This document shows, one piece after another, positions 25,505 through 34,457 of a DNA stretch of 64,000 nucleotides. The translations under genes were made by a program, and so were the position numbers. Each line of letters starts with the position of its first letter. Positions within the stretch are counted from its first letter, which is position 1. Below the pieces are notes generated by a model. The model did not search any database and was not told the origin of the DNA. It worked only from the letters and a program-made list of their open reading frames with translations. Origin of the DNA: Palsa-504 sp963795795. Its GTDB lineage: Bacteria > Actinomycetota > Actinomycetes > Streptosporangiales > Streptosporangiaceae. The DNA is taken from contig CAWCJS010000015.1 in NCBI GenBank assembly GCA_963795795.1, positions 124,001-188,000 of the forward strand, given 5' to 3'.

Positions 25505-26453
25505 CACGTGCGTCGCCGGCCAGCGACCAGGCGATCCCGTCGAGGATGTCATGCTCGCTGACTAGCACCTCGGTGAACCCGAACCGTTCCATGATCCGGT
25601 CTAGGACGAGCGCACCACCGCCGATCACGTCCACCCGCCCCGCGTGCATGACGCCGATCGTGGCGCGAGCGGCACGGGTCTGGGCCAGCAGGCTCTGGGT
25701 CACCTCGTGCACGTCGGCGGCCGATACGCGCGCGTGGTGGATGCGGGCGGCGTCATAGGCAGGCAGGCCCATCGCGATGCCCGCGATGGTGGTGACCGAG
25801 CCCGCGAGCCCGATGAGCGTCCCCGCCTCCCGGACCGGTACCGCACCGCTCACCGCGTCCAGGGCGGCGTCGATGTCGGCGGCCGCCGCGGCGACCTGTC
25901 CGGGGGTCGGCGGGTCCCCGCGCAGGTGCCGTTCGGTCATCCGGACGCAGCCGATGTTGACGGACGTAGCGTGCGGGGTGGAGTCCGCCGATCCGGCTTG
26001 CCCGAGCACGAACTCGGTCGAGCCGCCGCCGATGTCGGCGACCAGGAAGAGGGCGCCGTCGGCCTCGGCGGCCAGCTCCGCGGTCGCCCCGGTGAACGAC
26101 AACCTCGCCTCCTCGGCCCCGGTGAGGACCTCGGGCGCTATGCCGAGTACCGCGGTGACGCGCTGCGTGAACTCCTCCGCGTTGGCCGCATCCCTGGTTG
26201 CGCTGGTCGCGACCATGCGGATCGCGTCCGCGCCGGAAGCGGCGATGACGGCCGCGTAGTCGCGAAGTACGCCCGTGGTCCGGGCCAGCGCCTCTGGCGC
26301 CAGCCGCCCGGTGGAATCCACGCCCTGCCCCAGCCGGACGATCTCCATCCGGCGCGCCACGTCCGTCACCTGGGCCTGGTCGGGGTTCACGTCCGCGACT
26401 AGCAGCCGGAGGGAATTCGTCCCGCAGTCCACGGCCGCCACCCGGCGGGTCAT
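25500..26453 (-). CDS. ppx: Ppx/GppA-family exopolyphosphatase
   Basis: A 317-residue member of the ASKHA fold that hydrolyses polyphosphate or pppGpp. The phosphate-1 motif is at the N-terminus (AAVDCGTNSLRLLVADV), the phosphate-2 motif is DIGGGSTEFVLG near residue 130, and the adenosine-type motif is VIGGGALVL. The length fits the short actinobacterial Ppx1/2 class. ATG 26453 shares its A with the TGA of the DUF501 gene (TGATG), so translation is coupled. Confidence 0.9.
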   Translation of the reverse strand: MTRRVAAVDCGTNSLRLLVADVNPDQAQVTDVARRMEIVRLGQGVDSTGRLAPEALARTTGVLRDYAAVIAASGADAIRMVATSATRDAANAEEFTQRVTAVLGIAPEVLTGAEEARLSFTGATAELAAEADGALFLVADIGGGSTEFVLGQAGSADSTPHATSVNIGCVRMTERHLRGDPPTPGQVAAAAADIDAALDAVSGAVPVREAGTLIGLAGSVTTIAGIAMGLPAYDAARIHHARVSAADVHEVTQSLLAQTRAARATIGVMHAGRVDVIGGGALVLDRIMERFGFTEVLVSEHDILDGIAWSLAGDARG

Positions 26454-26969
26454 CAGCCCCGCCCGGGCCCGCAGGGTCCCGGCACGCAGGGTCCCGGCCG
26501 CCACCACTCGCCCGCAGCCTCAAGCGCCTCGCGGCCGAACGGGTTCACCTCACCCGCCGCGAGCTCGTGAGCGACCAGCGCATGCAGGCACTTTACCCGC
26601 TCGGGCATCCCTCCGGCCGACGGGGTGCCAGGCGGCAGCGGCTCGATGCCCGCCGCCCGCGCGGCCGCCGACCGCCGGGTGAGGTAGTCACGGTGTGCGG
26701 CTTCATAGCGCACTGCGCAGCCCGGGGTCGGCCAGCCTGGCGGTCATCTCGCGCATCAGCCCCGAGGCCTCCAGCCTGCTGACGGCGGCGCACGCCCGCG
26801 GGCACGTCAGGTAGTACAGGGTAGGGAACGGGCTGCCGTCGGGCAGCCTCGGTGTCGTTTCGGCCACGTCGGGCAGGCCGCACGGGCAGCGGTGAGCGAC
26901 GGCGAGCAGTCCCCGCGGCTGGCGGCCGAGCTGAGCGGCGATGACCGCCGCGTCCTGCACCGTAATCAC
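26453..26969 (-). CDS. DUF501-family protein (frame broken by one extra base)
   Basis: A conserved actinobacterial protein with no firm function. The first part has VAHRCPCGLPDVAETTPRLP and FPTLYYLTCPRACAAVSRLE with likely metal-binding cysteines. After an apparent extra base at 26708-26710 it continues in the next frame as YEAAHRDYLTRR, then SAGGMPERVKCLHALVAHEL and the C-terminal GEWWRPGPCV. Joined, it is 171 residues, the family length. The GTG start at 26969 overlaps the FtsB stop (GTGA). The gene almost always sits between ftsB and ppx in actinobacteria, as here. Confidence 0.85.
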
Positions 26970-27361
26970 TTCACCCGGCTCGAGTCGGCCTGTTCGACCG
27001 AACGCCACAACTTCGCGTACCAGGGCGCGGGTCCCGTACGCGCGGCAGGTGTGCCGCTGATCTGCGAGTGGCCGCCCTCGACGATGTAGCACTGCGCTCC
27101 GGGAAAGCACATGTCAAGCTCCTGCCGGGCCAGCTGCTCGATGTAGGAGCGTTCGGAGAGCCTGGCCTGCTCGGCTTGCAGGTTCTTCACCTGGGCCAGC
27201 ATCGTCTGTTGCTGCGCCACGAGCTGACCGATCTGCTGCCGCTGGGCTAGGTACTCCCGGACCGGGTACGCCAGGCTCAGCGCGATCGCGCAGATCACCA
27301 CGGCCAGCACCGCCGCCCGGCTGGTCAGCCGGGTGGCGCGGGGAACGGCGGCGGAGGGCAT
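26966..27361 (-). CDS. ftsB: FtsB/DivIC-type septum formation initiator
   Basis: A 131-residue bitopic division protein. A short basic N-terminus is followed by one transmembrane helix (AAVLAVVICAIALSLAY) and then an extracytoplasmic coiled coil (QQIGQLVAQQQTMLAQVKNL). It ends with a conserved RQELDMCFPGAQCYIVEGG-like region where actinobacterial FtsB has ELGYVxPGExxY. It would join FtsL and FtsQ in the divisome. It lies 8 bases after eno on the same strand and overlaps DUF501. Confidence 0.85.
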   Translation of the reverse strand: MPSAAVPRATRLTSRAAVLAVVICAIALSLAYPVREYLAQRQQIGQLVAQQQTMLAQVKNLQAEQARLSERSYIEQLARQELDMCFPGAQCYIVEGGHSQISGTPAARTGPAPWYAKLWRSVEQADSSRVK

Positions 27362-27369
27362 GCGCGAGA

Positions 27370-28662
27370 TTAAGCCTGGCCAGCCCGTGCGGCGAACCGC
27401 GGGTAGGCCGCCGCCCCCGCGTAGCTCGCCGCGTCACCGAGGAGTTCCTCGATCCTGAGCAGCTGGTTGTACTTCGCCACGCGCTCACCGCGGGCGGGCG
27501 CGCCGGTCTTGATCTGGCCGCAGTTGGTCGCGACGGCGAGGTCCGAGATCGTGGTGTCATCGGTCTCGCCGGAGCGGTGGCTGATCACGCAGCTGAACCC
27601 GGCGCGGTGCGCGAGGGTGACCGCGTCGAGCGTCTCCGTCATCGAGCCGATCTGGTTGAGCTTGACCAGCAGGCTGTTCGCCGAGTGCTCGGCAACGCCA
27701 CGGCGGATCCGCTCGGGGTTGGTGACGAAGATGTCATCGCCGACCACCTGGACCGCCTCGCCCACGCTCGCGGTGAGCGCTCGCCAGCCCGGCCAGTCCT
27801 CTTCCGCCAGCGGATCCTCGATCGAGACGATGGGGTAGGCGTCCAGCCAGTCGGCGTACAGGCTGGTCATCTCCGCCGCGGTGCGCGGACTCCCCTCAAA
27901 GGTGTACGCGCCGTCGGCGTAGAACTCCGACGCCGCCGCGTCGACCGCCAGCGCGACGTCCGCTCCGGGCGTGAACCCGGCCTTGCCGATGGCCTCCACG
28001 ATGAGGTCGAGGGCGGCCCGGTTGTGCTCCAGGTCGGGCGCGAAGCCCCCCTCGTCACCGACGCCGGTGGACAGCCCCCGCTGCTTGATCACGGACTTCA
28101 GCGCGTGGTAGACCTCGGCGCCCCAGCGCAGCGCTTCGGCAAAGGTCGCCGCGCCGAGGGGCGCGATCATGAACTCCTGGATGTCCACGTTGTTATCCGC
28201 GTGCGCGCCGCCGTTGAGGATGTTCATCATCGGGACGGGCAGCACGTGCGCGTTCGGGCCGCCGAGGTAGCGGAACAGCGGCAGGCCGCTCGAGTCCGCG
28301 GCGGCCCGGGCCACGGCCATGCTGACCCCGACGATCGCGTTCGCGCCGAGCCTGGACTTGTCTGGCGTCCGGTCCAGGTCGGCCAGCGCCTGGTCGATCA
28401 GCCGCTGGTCGTCCGCCTCGTGCCCGAGCAGTTCCGGCTGGATTTCGTCGATGACGTTCTGGACCGCCCGGCCGACCGCCTTGCCGCCGTATTCCGAGCC
28501 GCCGTCCCTGAGCTCGACGGCCTCGAAGGCACCCGTCGATGCCCCGCTCGGCACTCCGGCGCGCCCGACGGTCCCGTCGTCCAGGGCTACCTCGACCTCA
28601 AGGGTCGGATTCCCCCGGGAATCCAGGATCTGCCGGGCATGGATCGCTTCAATGGAGGCCAC
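27370..28662 (-). CDS. eno: Enolase
   Basis: A glycolytic enzyme converting 2-phosphoglycerate to phosphoenolpyruvate, 430 residues, full family length. It has the N-terminal AIHARQILDSRGNPTLEVEV motif, the flexible loop GVPSGASTG, the catalytic region GDEGGFAP, magnesium ligands around SIEDPLAEEDW and VVGDDIFVTN, and the signature LLVKLNQIGSMTETL, then SHRSGETDD. GTG 28662 follows an AAGGAG site by 6 bases. It is probably transcribed with ftsB, DUF501, ppx and the UDG gene. Confidence 0.96.
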   Translation of the reverse strand: MASIEAIHARQILDSRGNPTLEVEVALDDGTVGRAGVPSGASTGAFEAVELRDGGSEYGGKAVGRAVQNVIDEIQPELLGHEADDQRLIDQALADLDRTPDKSRLGANAIVGVSMAVARAAADSSGLPLFRYLGGPNAHVLPVPMMNILNGGAHADNNVDIQEFMIAPLGAATFAEALRWGAEVYHALKSVIKQRGLSTGVGDEGGFAPDLEHNRAALDLIVEAIGKAGFTPGADVALAVDAAASEFYADGAYTFEGSPRTAAEMTSLYADWLDAYPIVSIEDPLAEEDWPGWRALTASVGEAVQVVGDDIFVTNPERIRRGVAEHSANSLLVKLNQIGSMTETLDAVTLAHRAGFSCVISHRSGETDDTTISDLAVATNCGQIKTGAPARGERVAKYNQLLRIEELLGDAASYAGAAAYPRFAARAGQA

Positions 28663-28747
28663 CGCCGACTCCTTGCCTGTGGTCTGTGTCGAGGCCCTGG
28701 ATCGGGCCGAACCCTCTCGTCACCCTTATTGGAGCCTAACGGAGCGC

Positions 28748-30404
28748 TCATACTCGGCGCGCAGGCCACGCCGACCGACGTAGACGGCTAACGAGACGGC
28801 AGAGGGCGTCGGCGACGGAGAAGGCGACGTGGATGGCGTGGACGAGAGCGACGTGGACGGCTTCGCCGAGGCCGTCTTCGACGGTCCGGGCGATCGCGAG
28901 GGCGAAGGCCGGGGAGTTCCGGGAGGGCGAGGCCGGAGGCAGGACCGGGGGTGGCGCCACCGTCCCGGGCTGACTGACCGTCGGTGACGGGCTGGGGGAG
29001 GCAGAGGTTGGAGCGGCAGCGGGGGTGGCCGTGGTGATGTTAGTGACCGCCGCCGGACTGCTCGCCGGGATCGTGACCGTTGGCCGGGCCGCGGGGACGT
29101 GGGCGGGGCGGTTGCCCATGAACGCGTACAGGGCGACGATCACGGCTACCGCGACCCATACCGCGCTCACCGAAATGCCCACCGCCACCTGCCGATCCCA
29201 TTTCACCCGGCTGATCGCCCGGTAGAGCCTCGGCGGCCATAGCGGCTCCGCGCGTTGGACCACCTGGCGGCGGTACGCGATCGCATCGGCAGTGGTGAGA
29301 GTACACAGCCCGATGATCTGTTCGCGCAGGCCAGCAGGAGGCTCGGCCAGGGGAGGCAGGCACGATAGCGCCGCTGGACGCAGCGCGCCGTGTTTGTGCC
29401 GGGCGCAGATCTTGCAATGCTCGATGTGACTGCCGACCCGATCGCGCGTCGGCTCGGTCAGCCGTCCGTCCCAGTCGGCCAGGAGCGCGTCGAGCGCCGG
29501 ACAGGTCTGCCGCCCGGTTCTCGCGATGAGCAGCACACCCAGTGCCTTCCCGAGCCGGCGGTGAGCGCGCGAGGCCAGGGCATGCGCCCGGCTCCACGAC
29601 AGTCCGAGCACGGTGGCGAGATCGGCGTCATACAGATCGTGTCTCAGGTTCAGCTCGATGACCTCGCGCTCAAGCGGCTTGAGCTCATCGAGAAAACCAA
29701 GGACCAGCGCGGCCAGCTCGGCTTGCCTCGCGCGGGCCGTGGCGGCGGTAGCGTAGTCCGCCACACTGGCCGCCAGGGAGGCCACGTCGATCGGCATGGT
29801 CACGTCAACCGGCTGACCCGCCTCGGAGACCACGCGGAACGACATCGTCGCATCGACCGGCTGATCGCCAGCACCCGGCGCGTCGGAGACCACGCGGAAC
29901 GACATCGTCGCATCAATCGGCGGATCGCCAGCCCCGGCCGCCTCCGAAATCACGCGGAACGACATCGTCGCATCAATCGGCGGATCGCCAATCCCGGCCG
30001 CCTCCGAAATCACGCGGAACGGCATGGTCGCATCAATCGGCTGATCGAGACCACGGGGCGCCGGGCGCACCGTAGCGGCCTGCCGGTCGATATCGGTCCG
30101 CTGGGCCGCCACGTTCGCCTGTCCCTGGCGGATCGCCCGCGTGGCCGGAAGCCGGCGCAGGCATTCGCTGCGGGCCACCGCGTACAGCCACGGGCGGAGC
30201 TTGGTTGTCTCGGGAACGTCGCGCGAGCGTGACGGCGGCGATAACGAAGGTGTCCCGCAGGGCCTCGGCTGCGCTCTCCGGCTGGAGCAGCATCCAGTGA
30301 CAGTAGCCGTACAGGGCCGCAGCGTACCGGTCGTACGCCACGTTGATGCCCCTCGGGTCTCCTGCCGCGATCGCCGCAACAACCTCGCGGTCGTCCATGG
30401 CCAC
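28748..30404 (-). CDS. ECF-like sigma factor fused to zinc-finger anti-sigma and membrane segment (one extra base)
   Basis: Starting at GTG 30404, the first 60 residues look like sigma region 2 (AYDRYAAALYGYCHWML). After an extra base at about 30221-30224 the frame continues with RDVPETTKLRPWLYAVARSE, the end of region 2. Next comes a linker of 20-residue repeats, then a region 4 HTH (LEREVIELNLRHDLYDADLA, then TVLGLSWSRAHALASRAHRR). This is followed by a zf-HC2-like motif HIEHCKIC, one transmembrane helix (VAVGISVSAVWVAVAVIVAL) and a long Pro/Ser/Thr-rich outer tail. Total about 551 residues. It appears to be a self-contained membrane-tethered sigma/anti-sigma chimera. It precedes eno by 85 bases. 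Confidence 0.75.
29821..30050 (-). repeat. 60-bp tandem repeats inside the sigma-factor gene
   Basis: Nearly four consecutive copies with an exact 60-base period encode a 20-residue unit of the form DATMSFRVxSEAxGxGDxPI. The copies differ at only a few bases. They form the linker between sigma regions 2 and 4. Confidence 0.9.
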
Positions 30405-30518
30405 AACGTAGTTGAATTGCCCGCATCTGGCCCAGTCCGCGTGACTTTGGTCATAACCTTCGGGGAACTATCACGGCCGACTTCACGGGTTCAGCGCGTC
30501 ACAAGGTACTTTCGCTCC

Positions 30519-31587
30519 ATGAAGGCTCTGGTCCTGGCAGGGGGTTCGGGTACGCGGCTGAGGCCGATCACGCATACCTCTGCTAAGCAGTTGCTGCCCA
30601 TCGCCAATAAGCCGGTCTTGTTCTACGGGCTTGAGGCCATCCGTGACGCGGGCATCGCCGAGGTCGGGCTGGTGGTCGGGCGATACCGCGCCGGCGATCC
30701 AGGCCGCCGTGGGCGACGGGTCAGCGTTCGGTCTCAGTGCTACCTACATCCGGCAGGAGGCTCCGCTCGGCCTGGCTCACGCGGTGCTGGTGTCCAGGGA
30801 CTTTCTCGGTGATGACGATTTCGTCATGTACCTGGGCGACAACTTCATCGTGGGCGGCATCACACCGCTGGTGGAGGAGTTTCGCGCCAAGCGTCCGGAC
30901 GCGCAGATCATGCTCACGCCGGTTCCTGATCCACGCCAGTTCGGCGTGGCCGAACTTGACGAGGCCGGTCAGGTGATCGGCCTTGAGGAGAAGCCGCAAT
31001 GTCCCAAGAGCGACCTAGCGCTCGTGGGGGTGTACATCTTCAGCCCCTCGGTCCACGAGGCGGTCCGTGACCTCAAGCCGTCGTCGCGCGGTGAGCTGGA
31101 GATCACCGAGGCGATCCAGTGGCTGATCGACCACGGCAATACCGTGCGGTCCTCGGTCATCACCGGGTACTGGAAGGACACCGGGAACGTGGCCGACATG
31201 CTCGAAGTCAACCGGATGGTGCTGGAGACGATCGAGCCGCGGTGCCATGGCACCCTGGATCCCGGGTGCGAGATCATCGGTCGGGTCGTCATCGAAGACG
31301 ACGCCCAGGTCAGCGGTTCCCGCATCGTTGGCCCGGTGGTCATCGGCGCGCGCAGCCGGGTAACCGGCTCATACGTCGGTCCGTTCACCTCTGTCGCGGA
31401 GGACTGTTCGATCGACGACAGTGAGATCGAGTACTCCATCATGTTGCCTCGCGCGTCAATACGAGGGGTCGGGCGGATCGAGGCCTCCATAATCGGCCAC
31501 GATGTGGAAGTAACTCCGGCGCCCAGGGTGCCCAAGGCGCACCGGCTAGTCCTCGGTGATCACAGCAAGGTTCAGATAAGTTCATGA
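30519..31587 (+). CDS. rmlA: Glucose-1-phosphate thymidylyltransferase (one extra base)
   Basis: First step of dTDP-L-rhamnose synthesis: glucose-1-phosphate plus dTTP gives dTDP-glucose. It starts at ATG 30519 with the nucleotide-binding LAGGSGTRLRPITHTSAKQL. The frame is broken at the GGG run 30678-30680; one base fewer gives LVVGDTAPAIQAAVGDG and continues through EKPQCPKSDLALVGVY to the end. Corrected length is 355 residues with a C-terminal left-handed beta-helix, the long StrD-like form. The stop overlaps rmlB (ATGA). It is first of three coupled genes. Confidence 0.9.
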
Positions 31588-32628
31588 GAATCCTGGTAAC
31601 TGGCGGGGCAGGCTTCATCGGCTCGCACTATGTGCGCACGCTCCTGACCGGCGGTTACCCAGGTTTCGAGTACGCCAGCGTCACCGTGCTGGACAAGCTG
31701 ACCTACGCGGGGAACTTGGCCAACCTGCAAGCCGGTATCCGATAGCCCGCAGTTCCGCTTCGTACACGGCGACATCTGCGACGCCTCGCTGCTCAGGTCC
31801 GTGCTTCCCGGCCATGACGCCGTGATCAACTTTGCCGCCGAGACGCACGTGGACAGGTCGATCGAGGGAGCAGCCGAGTTCGTCAGCACCAACGTGGTCG
31901 GCGTCCAGGTCCTGCTTCAGTCCTGCCTGGAGGTCGCCATCCCCCGGGTGGTCCAGGTGTCCACCGATGAGGTCTACGGCAGCGTGGCATCAGGTTCGTG
32001 GACCGAGGATTCGACGCTGGCCCCGAATTCTCCCTATTCGGCGGCCAAAGCCGGGGGGGACCTCATGTCCCGGGCCTACGCCCAGACCCACGGACTCAAC
32101 GTAAGCATCACCCGTTGCTGCAACAACTACGGCCCCTACCAGTACCCAGAGAAAGTCATCCCGCTCTTCGTCACGAATCTCCTTGAGGGTCAGCGAGTTC
32201 CGCTCTACGGCGACGGCGGAAATGTCCGTGGCTGGATACACGTGGACGATCACTGCCGCGGCATCCAGCTGGTGCTCGAGCACGGTGAGCGCGGTCGTGT
32301 CTACCACATCAATGGCGATGCCGAACTGACCAATCGTGAGCTTACGGCGGCCATCCTGGAGTCTTGCGGCGCGGACTGGGACATGGTGACGTTGGTGGAA
32401 GACCGGAAAGGCCACGATCGCCGTTACTCGCTGGACGACGCGGCGCTTCGCGGGCTGGGATACTCGCCCCGCATCCCGTTCGCCGCCGGCCTGCGATCGA
32501 CCGTGCAGTGGTATGCGGATAATCGCGACTGGTGGGAGCCGCTGAAGCACGCGGGCCGGTCCATCAACGGCACGGCGGCGGCTAGGTCATCCGGAACCTT
32601 CGCGGGCGAAGGCGGCCTGGCCGGGTGA
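31584..32628 (+). CDS. rmlB: dTDP-glucose 4,6-dehydratase (one extra base)
   Basis: Second step: NAD-dependent oxidation and dehydration of dTDP-glucose to the 4-keto-6-deoxy sugar. It is an extended SDR fold with the NAD motif VTGGAGFIGSHYV, DxxTYAGNLANL, and the catalytic Ser-Tyr-Lys set around STDEVYG and SPYSAAKAGGD. The frame stops early at 31743 unless one base near 31733-31735 is removed, after which DSPQFRFVHGDI follows. Corrected length is 347 residues. It overlaps rmlA at its start and rmlD at its end. Confidence 0.9.
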
Positions 32629-33498
32629 GCTCGTGGCTGGTCACCGGGGCCGGGGGAATGTTCGGTCGCGACCTGGTTGTCCGCCTTGAGCGCGAGGGCG
32701 AGGACGCAGCCGGATGTTTCCGCGGCGATCTCGACATCACCGATGCGGCCGCGGTTCGCGCGACCCTGCATCGTTACCGGCCTGCCGTGGTGGTCAATTG
32801 TGCGGCCTGGACCGCGGTGGATGACGCCGAGGCTCGTGAAGCAGCGGCGTCCCTGGTGAACGGGTACGCCGTACGGGACCTCGCGGCGGTATGCGCGGAC
32901 TACGGAATCGTGCTGGTCCAGGTGTCCACCGACTACGTGTTCGCCGGCGATGCCCGCCGTCCGTACGGGGAAAGCGATCTCCCTGCCCCGCGCACCGCCT
33001 ATGGACGCGGCAAGCTCGCTCGGCGAGCAGGCGGTGCTTGACCAGCTAGGGGGGGCCGGATACGTCGTACGGACCGCCTGGCTTTACGGCGCTCACGGGC
33101 GCAACTTCGTCCGCACCATGATCGACCTGGAGCGCCGACAGCCCTTCGTCGATGTCGTCGATGACCAGCACGGCCAGCCCACCTGGACGGTCGATGTCGC
33201 CGGGCAGATTATCGCGCTCATCCGCTCAGGAGCACCCGGCGGCGTCTACCATGCCACGAGTTCCGGCGAGACGACGTGGTACGGGCTCGCTAGGAAAGTA
33301 TTCGGCCTTCTTGGCGCCGACCCGGCCCGGGTGAGGGCCACGACAAGCGACGCCTATCCGCGCCCGGCACCGCGGCCCGCCTATAGCGTGCTCGGCCACG
33401 ACGCCTGGGCCAAGATCGATCTGAAGCCGATCGGCGACTGGCGAAACCGCCTGGAACTCGCTTTCCCGGAACTGCTCATCGCATCGGCAGAGCACTAG
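32625..33498 (+). CDS. rmlD: dTDP-4-dehydrorhamnose reductase (one extra base)
   Basis: Final step: NAD(P)H reduction to dTDP-L-rhamnose. It starts at GTG 32625 inside the rmlB stop (GTGA). The NAD motif is TGAGGMFGRDLV; the substrate/catalytic segment STDYVFAGDARRPYGESD runs into RTAYGRGKLA. The frame is broken at about 33021, and removal of one C gives KLAGEQAVL, restoring 290 residues that end in RLELAFPELL. Its stop overlaps by four bases that of the convergent rmlC. Confidence 0.9.
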
Positions 33499-34148
33499 GC
33501 GACTGGCCAGCTCATTCGACTTCTCCGGCCGACGGTTAAGCTCGTCGCCTGCCGACCGCCTGACAGGCCGGCCGTGTAGGCCACGCATTCGGCGTACCGG
33601 GGCAGTAGCCCGCTGCGCAGGGCTCCTTCTAGGGACGGGGCCGCCGCGTCCTTCTCGGAGAGAACCGGCTCTACATCAGAGGGCCACGTGATCCCGATCG
33701 CGGGATCCATCGGGTTCACGCCATGTTCCCGGCCTGGCGCGTATGAAGTCGAGCACAGGTAGACCACCGTGCACTCGTCGGTCAAAGCCATGAAAGCATG
33801 ACCAAGACCCTCCGCGATGAAAACCGAGCGCCGATTATGGTCGTCAAGACGGACAGCTTTCCAGGCTCCAAATCCGTGCGACCCGACCCGGACGTCGACT
33901 ATGACATCGATAATCGCGCCGCGCACGCAGCTGACATATTTCGCCTGGCCAGGCGGGACGTCAGCGAAATGAATCCCGCGGATAACCCCTCGTCGTGACA
34001 CCGAGCAGTTGACCTGTGCGACGTCCATCCGGTATCCGAGATCCGCGGCAACCTCATCACCACGGAAGCTTTCCAGGAAACTCCCTCTGTCATCGCGATG
34101 AATTCTGGGTTCGTGGACCCATGCGCCGTCGATCCCGAGCGAGTCCAC
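33495..34148 (-). CDS. rmlC: dTDP-4-dehydrorhamnose 3,5-epimerase
   Basis: A cupin-type epimerase that acts between RmlB and RmlD. It has 217 residues and is intact. Conserved parts include the HRDDRGSFLESF start, QVNCSVSRRGVIRGIHFADV with the catalytic His, a DVRVGSHGFGAW core and the active-site Tyr segment VVYLCSTSYAPGREHGVNP. It is on the opposite strand to rmlABD and convergent with rmlD, completing the pathway. GTG 34148 is the start. The C-terminal 40 residues extend beyond the cupin core and look unstructured. Confidence 0.92.
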   Translation of the reverse strand: MDSLGIDGAWVHEPRIHRDDRGSFLESFRGDEVAADLGYRMDVAQVNCSVSRRGVIRGIHFADVPPGQAKYVSCVRGAIIDVIVDVRVGSHGFGAWKAVRLDDHNRRSVFIAEGLGHAFMALTDECTVVYLCSTSYAPGREHGVNPMDPAIGITWPSDVEPVLSEKDAAAPSLEGALRSGLLPRYAECVAYTAGLSGGRQATSLTVGRRSRMSWPVA

Positions 34149-34197
34149 CCCGAACCCCCTCTCGCGATGCGGCTGAGTTGTCCTGTCTCTACGGCAG

Positions 34198-34240
34198 GCT
34201 TAGCGTACCCCCGTGCCGCCGGCGCTGTGGCACGCTAAGC
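34198..34240. promoter_or_regulatory. Long inverted repeat upstream of rmlC
   Basis: GCTTAGCGT (34198-34206) and ACGCTAAGC (34232-34240) are perfect complements, with a second possible inner pairing of GTGCC and GGCAC. It lies about 50 bases before the rmlC start and could be an operator or a leader hairpin. Confidence 0.45.
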
Positions 34241-34300
34241 CGGGAAGAACGGCCGTAACGCCGCAAATCATCCCATATTGAGCGTTATGTGAAGCCTGTA

Positions 34301-34319
34301 CGGACCTAAGTACGGTCCG
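34301..34319. promoter_or_regulatory. Palindrome in the rmlC-glycosyltransferase spacer
   Basis: CGGACC (34301-34306), seven bases, then GGTCCG (34314-34319) form a symmetrical site in the AT-rich part of the 34149-34457 spacer. This spacer must carry the promoters of two divergent genes. No small gene is visible in it. Confidence 0.4.
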
Positions 34320-34457
34320 GTAGAATCAGGAAAAAGTTTGATACTTCCCCGAAGCCTACCCTTAACGCCAAACCCTTGAGATCTTGTGAAGATAACCATG
34401 CTGAGCCCGGACGACGTAAATTTTATGACGTTAGCATATCGCTAGAAGGCCGTGACC

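Noticed and set aside
1544..33498. Programmed +1 frameshifting as a general mechanism for the broken genes
   Set aside because: No shared slippery sequence or early stop context is visible, deletions also occur, and the sites lie in unrelated conserved segments; assembly error explains them more simply.
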